The translations under genes were made by a program, and so were the position numbers. Positions 11,401 to 16,357 of a stretch of DNA of 18,380 bases are shown here, piece after piece. Under the pieces are notes generated by a model. It was not told the DNA's origin. It was given only the letters and a program-made list of their open reading frames with translations, and searched no databases. The stretch is taken from contig QMPN01000031.1 of assembly GCA_003648575.1 (NCBI GenBank), positions 1 to 18,380 of the forward strand, given 5' to 3'. This stretch comes from Bacteroidota bacterium. Its GTDB lineage: Bacteria > Bacteroidota > Bacteroidia > Bacteroidales > B18-G4. How positions within the stretch are numbered: the first letter of the stretch is position 1; every line of letters begins with the position of its first letter.

Positions 11401-14400
11401 AACATATCAGGGAAGATGTGGTGCTCACAACAAGCAATAATTCGGGATTCTCAATGATGGTCACGCTGTCGATGGTCTGACAGGCATGCTGGTCAGTAAC
11501 CGTAACTATATAGGTTCCGGCAGAAAGGTTATAAATAGAATCGGTAGTCGCTCCGCTGCCTCCGCTCCAGAGGTATAAATATGGCGGAACTCCTCCGGTT
11601 ACGAATACTGTTGCCCAGCCATCGGTGGTTCCAAAACAAATGGTGTCAGAAAATACGAATGTGAGCGCCAGTGTATCCGGCAGGAAAACGGAGTCGATCG
11701 CCTGGCAACCATTGGCATCTGAAACAGTATCGGTATACCATCCTGAAGATAGTCCTGTGATCGGGTTTCCATTCATTCCATTCGACCAGGAATGGGAATA
11801 GGGCACGCTGCCTCCGCTCACATGTGCAGTAATCTCACCGTCGGAGCAGCCGGCACAAGTTGGTGTCAGGGGAGTGAATCCTGTTATCTGTAATAAAGGC
11901 GGTTCTATAATGGTAACAAGGATGCCATTGGTTTCGCATCCGTTGGCATCTCTTACCCGTACAATATAATTGCCGGGGCCGAGCGCGGTAAAATTGGAAA
12001 AGGTGAAATATGTAAAGCCGTTATCGATGGAATAATCGAGCAGTCCCACGCCACCACCGGCCATTATGTTGATGCTGCCATCATTCATACTAAAGCAGCT
12101 GACATCGGTATGGGTCACACTAACATTCACCCCCGGTGGATCTACTATGGTAATCACTGCTGTGCTAAGATTACAGCCATTTGTATCGCTTACGTTCACT
12201 GTATAGGCATTCGCCGACAATCCATTAAAAAGACCGGTGCTGTTTGAGATGCCCCCCGGATTCAGTGTATAGGTCAGGCTGCCTGAGCCACCATGGGCCC
12301 ATAGCTGTATCCAGCCATCGTCATACCCATGACATGTGATATCGTCATATTGGGTGGAATCGATCAGAAGCTCGAGAGGGTTGGTCAGCGTAAAGATGCT
12401 ACTGGTATCGGAAGGGCAGCCATTGGCATCCTCCACGATCACATAATATGTTCCCGGAGAGAGTCCGCTGAACAGTCCTGTACCATTTTGTGTCAATGGC
12501 GGGAAGAGAGTGTAAACATAGGGCAGGTTTCCACCGCCGGCAATTACCTCGATGATGCCGTCATTGGCATTATAACATGTAATGGGAGTTATGTTTTCAT
12601 TGGTTATCAGTATCTCTCCCGGATTCACGATCGTTATGTTTCCTGTCGAATCAGAACATCCGTTGATATCTGTTACCCTGACATAATAGTTTCCTTCCCC
12701 GAGGCCTGTAAAAAGCCCGGAAGAATTAATGATCACCGAAGGAAGCAAGGTATAAAAAAGGCCTCCTGCGCCGCCGGAAGCGATCACAGTGATGCTCCCA
12801 TCCAGGGTATCGTGGCAGCTCATATTTGTAAAGGCCACAGTATTAATAAGGATGGCGGCGGGGCTGATGATTATGATGTCGGGTGTAGTCTCTGAACATC
12901 CATTATCATCACTTACAGTCACGGTGTAGGTCCCTCCACTCAAGCCGGAAAATATCCCGGTAGTGTTGCTCGCACCACCGGGATTCAGGGTATAGGTAAG
13001 GGTTCCTGTTCCTCCCTGCGCCCATACCTGTATTAAACCATCATTTGCATTGTGACATCTGATGTCCGTGCTTTGCAGGGAGTCGATAATGACTGGCGGC
13101 GGATTTGTAATCGTAACGAAGAAACTTGTATCCGCCGGGCAGCCATTAATATCGTTTACAACCACCCTGTAATTACCTGCCGACAGGCTGGTGAAAATGC
13201 CGGAACTGTTGGTAGTACCAGGGGGTATTAGCGTATAGTTAAGGGGATTGGTTCCACCCGAAGCAAAAGTTGTTATTGTACCATCATTATCGTTGTGACA
13301 GATGATATCGGTAAATTGTATAGAGTCGATGTGTATGGTATCCGGCTCTGTCATGTATATGGTATCCGTTTCATCCCAGCATCCGATGGCATCCTGGGCA
13401 AGAACCCAATATGTGCCCGGCGAAAGGTTGTTGAAAAAACCACTGGTATTGGTGATGTTTCCGGGAAAGAGAGTATAGGTAAAGCTCGGGGTACCACCTG
13501 CAAGCAGAACAGTGATAGCCCCGTTATCGTCACCATAACATGTAATGGAATCAACAATTACATCATCGATGAACAGCCCGCCAACATAAACATCATGTAT
13601 CATAGTAGAGTCACATCCATATTCGCTGGTAACGGTAAGGCTGACAGTATAGATTCCGGTATCGGGGTATATATGGTTTGGATTCTGGAGAATAGAATTT
13701 GTTCCATCACCAAAATCCCAGAACCAGTCAGTGATAACGATGGCCGGATTGCTCAGGAATGATGAATCGTCGTAGGCCCAGGAGAGGCTGGTAAAGTGGG
13801 TCTCATTGCCGAGGCAAACTGTATCGAAAACGAAGTCGGCATGCACACCGGTGATATGTATCGTGATGGTGGTATCTGTTCCGCCACAAAGTGGATTATC
13901 GGCAAGCAGGTTCACATGATAAGTTCCCGGATAGGCATAGCTGTGGCAGGGTTCGGCAGCATTGGAACTATTGCCATCGCCAAAGTCCCATGTATAAAAC
14001 ACCGCTGAGTCGCAACTGCTCGAATAGCCGTGATAGGTATAGTTCAGGAAGCAAAACGGATCGGCATAACAGCCATAATTACTGGTGTCGATGGAAGTGA
14101 AGCTGGCGATGGGTGATTCGAAAATAGTCATGTACTGTATGGTGGAGGTCCAGATGCCACAGGCATTCTCGGCGGTAACAGAAGGGATGTAGCCGTCGGG
14201 AGAAGAAGCAAGTGGATTTGCACAATGGGATTGAGTATAAACATGCTCAATGGTATCGTTAATATAGGGCTGGTTATAATCCCAGCTCACAGTAGTACCA
14301 TCATCGAAATTCCAGGTATAGGTGGTCCCTAGTGAATTGCCGGTATAACCATGCAACACAAAGCGGGCAGTATAAGGGGCGCATCCAGAGTTGGATCCAA

Positions 14401-15814
14401 CGCCGCTAATCCCAACAGAAGGATTCACCTGGTTGGCGACAACATAAGTAGTATCTGATACACATCCATTAATTCCGTATGCAGTAATGGTCAGGGGAAA
14501 TTCGCCCAGGCTCATATACACATGAGAAAGTGGAAAATCAGCCCCGGAAAGGTTCAAGGTATCCGTACCATCCCCCCAGGAAATATCAAGGTGGGTGATA
14601 CAGGCCATGTTGGGTGTGATGTTGTTCACCTGTAGTGTATCTATTGGGTTGGCCGGGTTTACCGAATAGCAGTTCTGAAAGTTATTTCCCGACATATCCA
14701 TTAGTAATGGCCTGGGGATACGCTGTGTAGAGACCAGGCCATTATCGGTATCGGTACATCCTATACCATCCGTAACTGTAAGCTGGACATTATACGATTG
14801 TGTCAGGTCGCAGGCAGCATTGTTATATGAACTATAGGTATAATTGGTGGTGGGCAGGAAAAGTCCGTTAACAGTGTTTCCATCGCCAAAGTCCCAGGAA
14901 TAGTTCAGGCTTGTCCCGGTGCTTGTGCTGGCATCGAAGGTTATTGGAGTTGAGGAACATTGTCCGTCAGGGCCAAAGGTGAAGCTGGCTGCAGGTGGAT
15001 TCGGAAAAACCAGGGTATCGGTATAAATAAGCCCACTGCAATACTGATCGCTGATGGTAAGGCTAACCACATAGCTCGCCCCAAGTGCAAAGCTATGGGT
15101 GGGATTTACAGCCGTTGAGGTAAATCCATCACCAAAATCCCATAAACGGGTAATCAGCCCTGTTCCCGTAGAATTATCGAAAAACTGCACCAGGTCGCAA
15201 TTGGTCTGGTCGTAGGTGAAGTCGACCGTTGCAGGAGGAAAAACAGCGATGGCAAAGAAATAAGTATTGGAACAACCATAATCATCGGTTACCGTGAGGG
15301 ACACGTTCTTGGCACCGCCGGTCAGGTAAATGTGTACGGGGTTCATGACCGTTGAGATCTGTCCGTCGCCAAAAGTCCAGAACCATGCAGGATTGGCCCC
15401 GGCATAGGTAGAATTATTGGCAAACGTGATCTCTCCGCAACCGCTTTGCGAATAAGAAAAATTCGCTACCGGCAGTGCGGTGGTTTCCACATTCTGTATA
15501 ATAGAATCATAGCATCCCGAGGTGTCGTATACATATAGTATCACCTGATAAATGCCTGCACCAGGATAGGTATGCGAAGGGTTGGTTGCCGTGCTGGTAG
15601 TGGCATCACCAAAGTGCCATTGATAGTAATCTATCTGCCCGGGAGGATTTACCGTTGAGTTATTAGCAAAGTTGATCCTGAAATCTTCGGAGCATGATTT
15701 CTCGAATACGAAGTCCGGTACAACCGGACATTGTCCAATCGACCTGAGTGGCGTTGCCAGCAGAAGGATCGCAGAGATGAACAATATTGAACGTCGTGCG
15801 TAAAGATTTGCCAT
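2432..15814 (-). CDS. Giant PKD/SprB-repeat surface protein with T9SS type B sorting domain
   Basis: Secreted adhesin-like protein of 4460 residues in one uninterrupted frame. Residues 1-28 form a Sec signal peptide (RRSILFISAILLLATPLRSIG). Eight irregular PKD-like domains follow (about 33-750), then nine SprB repeats (751-1458), one Ig-like domain (1459-1541), 33 PKD domains of about 85 residues (1542-4350) and a gliding motility-associated/CHU_C-type C-terminal domain (4351-4460) ending GNVTLVR. PKD units show the hallmark WDFGDG, then NPxHxY, then a Y-x-V-x-L-x-V strand and NGCxDT. The architecture resembles Flavobacterium SprB and other T9SS type B cargo: export by Sec, then across the outer membrane by the T9SS. 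A role in adhesion, gliding or matrix building is inferred; no catalytic domain is seen. A PorP/SprF gene follows after two bases. ATG 15814 sits directly before the signal peptide, with only a weak AGG upstream. Confidence 0.95.
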   Translation of the reverse strand: MANLYARRSILFISAILLLATPLRSIGQCPVVPDFVFEKSCSEDFRINFANNSTVNPPGQIDYYQWHFGDATTSTATNPSHTYPGAGIYQVILYVYDTSGCYDSIIQNVETTALPVANFSYSQSGCGEITFANNSTYAGANPAWFWTFGDGQISTVMNPVHIYLTGGAKNVSLTVTDDYGCSNTYFFAIAVFPPATVDFTYDQTNCDLVQFFDNSTGTGLITRLWDFGDGFTSTAVNPTHSFALGASYVVSLTISDQYCSGLIYTDTLVFPNPPAASFTFGPDGQCSSTPITFDASTSTGTSLNYSWDFGDGNTVNGLFLPTTNYTYSSYNNAACDLTQSYNVQLTVTDGIGCTDTDNGLVSTQRIPRPLLMDMSGNNFQNCYSVNPANPIDTLQVNNITPNMACITHLDISWGDGTDTLNLSGADFPLSHVYMSLGEFPLTITAYGINGCVSDTTYVVANQVNPSVGISGVGSNSGCAPYTARFVLHGYTGNSLGTTYTWNFDDGTTVSWDYNQPYINDTIEHVYTQSHCANPLASSPDGYIPSVTAENACGIWTSTIQYMTIFESPIASFTSIDTSNYGCYADPFCFLNYTYHGYSSSCDSAVFYTWDFGDGNSSNAAEPCHSYAYPGTYHVNLLADNPLCGGTDTTITIHITGVHADFVFDTVCLGNETHFTSLSWAYDDSSFLSNPAIVITDWFWDFGDGTNSILQNPNHIYPDTGIYTVSLTVTSEYGCDSTMIHDVYVGGLFIDDVIVDSITCYGDDNGAITVLLAGGTPSFTYTLFPGNITNTSGFFNNLSPGTYWVLAQDAIGCWDETDTIYMTEPDTIHIDSIQFTDIICHNDNDGTITTFASGGTNPLNYTLIPPGTTNSSGIFTSLSAGNYRVVVNDINGCPADTSFFVTITNPPPVIIDSLQSTDIRCHNANDGLIQVWAQGGTGTLTYTLNPGGASNTTGIFSGLSGGTYTVTVSDDNGCSETTPDIIIISPAAILINTVAFTNMSCHDTLDGSITVIASGGAGGLFYTLLPSVIINSSGLFTGLGEGNYYVRVTDINGCSDSTGNITIVNPGEILITNENITPITCYNANDGIIEVIAGGGNLPYVYTLFPPLTQNGTGLFSGLSPGTYYVIVEDANGCPSDTSSIFTLTNPLELLIDSTQYDDITCHGYDDGWIQLWAHGGSGSLTYTLNPGGISNSTGLFNGLSANAYTVNVSDTNGCNLSTAVITIVDPPGVNVSVTHTDVSCFSMNDGSINIMAGGGVGLLDYSIDNGFTYFTFSNFTALGPGNYIVRVRDANGCETNGILVTIIEPPLLQITGFTPLTPTCAGCSDGEITAHVSGGSVPYSHSWSNGMNGNPITGLSSGWYTDTVSDANGCQAIDSVFLPDTLALTFVFSDTICFGTTDGWATVFVTGGVPPYLYLWSGGSGATTDSIYNLSAGTYIVTVTDQHACQTIDSVTIIENPELLLVVSTTSSLICSGDSVQLNAAVTGGTLPVASYLWSPSASLSDPTAQSPVAIPAVTTTYTVLIADQRGCTAIDSVIVNVTPSPTADFIYQNPCASNIVNFLNLSNANGNVLVAYDWDFGDGYFSNLQHPTHTYGTVDTTYTVTLVAQNSNGCTDTITQGVFVNPTLGLTVEADSSCIGNPTHFNDSVSNPLAVIVSYFYDFGDGHTDTVSDPVHLYSLPGLYLVNVQVEDTSGCVEASSLQVRVHALPFPDFSDSTSCTTDFTYFTDLTDTTAIGINSWHWDFGDGNTSNIQHPVHFYMVSGTYQVQLTIENTNGCVDSITKAVVVYPGPTAAFQTDTVCLGEPSHFTDLSTASFGVINSWLWDFGDGNTSSQQNPIHFYSSPGFYNVILIIGSTTGCYDTIAHIAGVDATPEAAFTNSAPACEASLVSFTDLSVANADSLVGWYWDFGDGYTSNLQHPQHVFPGGGNYSINLTVTNSDGCVDDTTMMIMVLSSPTADFIVNASPCANDTTFFIDISTPSMGFLTSWEWLFGDGSSSTLQHPNHVYASSGLYDITLVVTNSLGCSDTLAQSILIYPQPVADFSLSPGCMGVPTNFFDLSTTTIGQISSWYWNFGDPGSGTLDISSLQNPSHIYVFAGVYDVSLIVSNTNGCYDTIVQQINIHPNPTVGFNFEHACDDDSTIFLDISLPGVAPLQNWHWDFGDGATSTYTSFQDSVFHVYNNAGQYHVTLTVTDSVGCSDYQTRMVVVYARPTALFEYNMSCVNNITHFTDYSNGSGADIVAWYWDFGDPASGLLNYSTLQNPTHEYSVAGDYFVTLWVENAEGCTNQSTQIITVTPGPVADFEADSTCVGFITFFDNLSYAIGENIISWHWDFGDGNSSILQYPSHVYSSAGVYWVSLTVETENGCIDNVVKPITVNELPEPDFTYSTPNCFPDSTYFTDLSWFVGGNVITSWHWDFGDGTTDTINQNPVHSYAVPGTYNVSLMVYDTNDCFNAVILPVYVNPGPIAGFDHQSTSCDTVYFTDMSIGAGDTIISWYWEFGDPASGWNNFSTQQHPMHVFINSGTYDVMLVVTDALGCTDTTWQSLDVYKPVADFIVDNSCVNSSAQFTDLSWVTGDVIVSWAWDFGDGTSSSVQDPIHVYTAPGTYFVTLTVTTSAGCIANTVQNIEVNFPPTADFEFTSTCFGEDIHFTDLSFTSGFGPVVSWAWDFGDGNTSNLQNPVHTYAAMGSYTVSLVAYDTNGCYDTHIENIGVFDGPDASFSLTNACAGQPTQFTDLTSASVMPVVSWYWEFGDGDTSNLQNPWHIYMSSGTYTVTLTVTDMGGCEDVVIQTIDILDAPMAGFEVDSTCVGSPTYFTDLSLPASDIVAWYWNFGDPLSGMANFTFVQNPTHTFSLEGTYTVSLTVTNITGCSHTITQQIWVEPPPIADFTFTNEHCVGEPVLFIDLSQTVYEVIIMWIWDFGDGQRDTIYHPANPNIEHIYTTPGQKLVTLTVTNVGECVGITSKPINILPDPSADFEYTTACEDLLVQFTDMSDQNGGGQVINWWWDFGDPLSGSTNNSQLQNPEHMFTGPGLFDVTLIVWNDNSCRDTITRILDVRPKPPADFYWDSSCVGQLTQFYINDTVVNVNTTTTYLWNFGDGTWSNLKNPAHLFPSYGIYEVTLTITDTSMCENTVSKEVTVDEAPLAFFDISEPTCNGDSVFFDDLSSTTWGYIETWIWDFDDGSPLDTIHFPDDPNVFHTYAGTGTYGATLTVINTNGCSHTFTREVDILAKPTANFHWSANPCQGETVYFSDASFPNGQGNILSWYWEFDDPMSGINNTSIQQNPVHIFSEGGVYDVLLIVVNFTNCTDTIVKSLYVNDSPDVAFLWDGLCEDTLTYFYPDSSGMAVSSVTSWHWDFGDGNYANIATPSHMYQNSGYYNVTLTIQDTGVCTTSHTEQILVNTGPIAHYDVSQVNCAGSLVYFEDLSSVPDSYLIEWFWDFGDGYDTTIYFPDDPNVSHSYLSEGTYPVTLTVMSADGCYGEYFEYVMIDAAPIALFDYDPTCNDLPTQFWDNSSGGGGLLISSWYWDFGDPQSGINNTSSLQNPEHIYADTGTYDVSLLITNVGGCVDSIMQQVFVSGGEPVDFFAEDSCLNLLTYFFIDPAVTDTTAVQLYQWDFGDGSPTSTLMCPSHMYAEAGIYQVTLSIWDFAGCSNTIMHEVEVRDNPTALFKYDAACASDTAYFSDLSYTQNGDLIVAWFWDFGDPGSGMANYSTLQHPVHVFTGMNNYDVKLLVSTDHGCRDSIVIPVAASSNPTSNFTYNVNPCDQGLVYFNDSSTVMQSPIIEWEWEMEPGSFAYVPDPYYIFLLTDTTYLVSLKVTDANGCSDMIMKEVFVPAGLEVEVINSQTCYLNPMHFSAAILQPLPDSLFTYSWNFGEPASGPNNTSSLATPQHIYQDAGYYTVNLIATDIHGCETTVYKEVQVDALPVPEFSFTGNLCDSTIYFTDLSFGNASGIVSWHWDFGDGSPPELLTSPPGHTSHFYEDEGVYTVALSVTNALGCINTVTHEVEREPCLNAAFFVLNNATCERSTISFADHSSVDFLIEQWQWSFGDGTDTLYTAKADTVNHYYGTSGDYYVQLIVSAVFNGVVVADTFAQNIQISRTPQPTFSNQTVCFGDPTKFIDETEQNGAVITQWSWDFNTGNVGDTSVFRNPLFKFDTAGTYNVSLVVVNQYGCMDSVTQEVWVDHIPMADFEYSGPCEGEFVHFTDLSEGFDSEITSWKWNFNDPVQIADTSSAQNPSWLYAQQGSNTVSLIVENQNGCIDTALIDVTIMNSPTANFSLIRNYEDVPGSVLLEDLSSGAENYLWDFGDGYEVWDNNPPVDHLYEDEGEYMITLVVWNDVGCPDTAMLGYDFIYKSLFIPNALAPASSNPEVKVFKPKGKNLSEFYIAVHDSWGNLLWESDRLDEDGRPVDAWDGTYDGKLLPTDVYIWRARAVFRDGTFWEGTSVGNNEGSSGTTQGNVTLVR
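2435..2764 (-). other. T9SS type B (gliding motility-associated) C-terminal sorting domain
   Basis: Residues 4351-4460 of the giant protein. It opens KSLFIPNALAP, followed by VFKPKGKNLSEFYIAVHDSWGNLLW, then DAWDGTYDGKLLPTDVYIWRA and the terminal GNVTLVR. These match the CHU_C/TIGR04131-type signal (F-x-PN, F-P-x-G, W-G-x-L-x-W, WDG, G-x-Y-x-W, G-x-V-T-L-x-R), which directs cargo through the T9SS. It is somewhat longer than the usual 85-95 residues, with a glycine/serine-rich loop (GTSVGNNEGSSGTTQ) before the last strand. Confidence 0.92.
2765..11191 (-). repeat. C-terminal array of 33 PKD domains
   Basis: Residues 1542-4350 of the giant protein, 33 units averaging 85 residues, most starting with P-x-A-x-F. 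Three loop classes follow the W-x-W-x-FGD core. The short class reads like DGNTSNLQNPVH. The second reads like DPxSGxxNxSxxQNPxH and has an extra turn. The third reads like DTIxFPDDPNVxHxY. Two cysteines per unit are the rule, one near the start and one in NGCxDT. Unit 27 of this block (4316-4567) lacks FGDG altogether and reads WEWEMEPGSFAYVPDPYY. On the plus strand the core appears as the recurring string tcaccaaagtccca about every 255 bases. Confidence 0.92.
4832..7171 (-). repeat. Three tandem copies of a three-PKD cassette (about 260 residues each)
   Basis: Within the C-terminal array the loop classes recur with period three. The copies lie at 6395-7171, 5612-6394 and 4832-5611 (259, 261 and 260 codons). 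The first domain of each copy has the long loop DTIYHPANPNIEHIY, DTIHFPDDPNVFHTY or TTIYFPDDPNVSHSY. The second has FGDPLSGSTNNSQLQNPEH, FDDPMSGINNTSIQQNPVH or FGDPQSGINNTSSLQNPEH. The third has TQFYINDT, TYFYPDSS or TYFFIDPA, followed by TLTITDTSMC, TLTIQDTGVC or TLSIWDFAGC. This points to duplication of whole three-domain blocks. Edges were placed at the P that opens each PKD unit. Confidence 0.8.
11192..11440 (-). other. Single Ig-like domain between the SprB and PKD blocks
   Basis: Residues 1459-1541 of the giant protein. It begins LLLVVSTTSSLICSGDSVQL and continues with SYLWSPSASLSD and TTTYTVLIADQRGC. This matches the Ig-like or PKD-like cell-surface domains of Bacteroidota that carry the C-x-G-x-S-v-x-L and YxWSP motifs, and differs from both neighbouring repeat types. 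It occurs once and marks the switch from SprB to PKD repeats. Confidence 0.75.
11441..13564 (-). repeat. Nine tandem SprB repeats
   Basis: Residues 751-1458 of the giant protein, nine units of about 79 residues. Each has the SprB pattern: a cysteine followed by DG or NG (TCYGDDNGAI, ICHNDNDGTI, RCHNANDGLI, SCHDTLDGSI, TCYNANDGII, TCHGYDDGWI, SCFSMNDGSI, TCAGCSDGEI, ICFGTTDGWA). Then come a GG turn, Y-T-L or Y-x-W, a GLSxGTYxVxVxD strand and NGC. Units 8 and 9 are the W-x-W/S variant (SHSWSNGMNG, LYLWSGGSG) common in other Bacteroidota. The repeat family was named from the F. johnsoniae gliding adhesin SprB. Confidence 0.92.
11897..13339 (-). repeat. Two tandem copies of a three-SprB cassette (about 240 residues each)
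   Basis: SprB units 2-4 (12617-13339, 241 codons) pair in order with units 5-7 (11897-12616, 240 codons). Units 2 and 5 share NGCP, then A or S, then DTS and a TNP end. Units 3 and 6 share LTYTLNPGG, VSD and W-A-x-GG (LIQVWAQGGTGTLTYTLNPG against WIQLWAHGGSGSLTYTLNPG). Units 4 and 7 share SC, DGSI, GG-x-GLL or GG-x-GGL, and GNYxVRVxDxNGC. Each unit is thus most like the one three places away, which suggests a three-unit duplication. Confidence 0.7.
13565..15718 (-). repeat. N-terminal block of 8 irregular PKD-like domains
   Basis: Residues 33-750 of the giant protein. Each unit keeps a W-x-FGD-like centre (YYQWHFGDA, WFWTFGDGQ, RLWDFGDGF, NYSWDFGDGN, ISWGDGTDT, YTWNFDDGTT, YTWDFGDGNS, WFWDFGDGTN). 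Lengths run from about 78 to over 100 residues. Units 4-7 carry insertions, for example a long loop after NFDDGTT in unit 6. This block is less regular than the C-terminal PKD block, as if it had an older or separate origin. Domain edges are read by eye and may be off by a few residues. Confidence 0.85.
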
Positions 15815-16357
15815 ATGACCTGATTTTGTTTATTTTTTGTCTTAATACCCTGTAATTCAAGGGCGCAGTAAGCGCATACGAAAAAACACGTGTTGGCATT
15901 CCGTAATAAATGCTGCAATTTTAGTTCGGCTTGATCGAGATAATTTTTAAAGGTCGGGCTGGTAAAAGGAAGTTAAGGTACAGCTCATCTGATGCAAATA
16001 AAATGAGGTGAAAAACTAGTTGTGGAAATTAATTTAGAACCTTTTTAAATAATCCCGTCACCCATATTCCCCTCCATAAAACAGCGTATATACCTAGAAA
16101 CCAGAGCTTAGGTGGTATCCGGGAAAGCAGGGGAAAATTAAAAAATTTCGAATGCCTGAAAAACATTAAATTTTTGACTCAAAAATTCTTACTTATTGAA
16201 ATGATAAGGGATGTATGCAAAGAATGTGGAGAAAGAAATAGTGTAAGTGCGTATAAGATGATACTATTGGGGTAAGAGCATACCCTTATTGGCTTTAAGC
16301 GATGTAAACAGATGGATACTTATTCAGCAATTCGCAGCAGACCGCAGCTTCTCAGGC
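15815..16357 (-). other. 543-base AT-rich stretch with no convincing gene; 5' region of the giant gene
   Basis: This lies between the start of the giant gene and the stop of the DUF438 gene, both on the minus strand. I see no protein-like open frame of useful length, no tRNA and no clear rho-independent terminator. A perfect ten-base palindrome, aacacgtgtt, sits at 15885-15894, about 70 bases upstream of the start codon. No perfect TAnnTTTG promoter was found reading towards the giant gene; AATTTTTG (minus strand, 16180-16187) is one base off and lacks a well-spaced -33 element. The region may hold the promoter and a long leader. Confidence 0.45.
15885..15894. promoter_or_regulatory. Ten-base perfect palindrome upstream of the giant gene
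   Basis: The bases aacacgtgtt read the same on both strands and contain the CACGTG core. They lie 70-79 bases upstream of ATG 15814. An operator role is possible, but a ten-base palindrome can arise by chance and no second copy was noticed. Confidence 0.2.

Noticed and set aside
2657..14100. Many plus-strand open frames of 70-221 codons inside the giant gene (for example 3269-3934, 12329-12895, 13295-13762).
   Set aside because: They are antisense to an unbroken domain-rich frame, recur with the repeat period and have compositions unlike real proteins; they mirror the repeats.
15724..15814. Cys29 after the signal peptide of the giant protein as a lipoprotein attachment site.
   Set aside because: The preceding residues (S-I-G-Q) do not fit a lipobox, which needs a small residue just before the cysteine.
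16201..16275. Plus-strand 24-codon frame with C-x-x-C (VCKECGERN), resembling a zinc-ribbon piece.
   Set aside because: Too short, only one cysteine pair, no promoter or ribosome site, and the open frame upstream has low-complexity content.
16269..16285. Hairpin gggta-agagca-taccc downstream of the DUF438 gene as a terminator.
   Set aside because: The stem has only five base pairs and no T tract follows on either strand.
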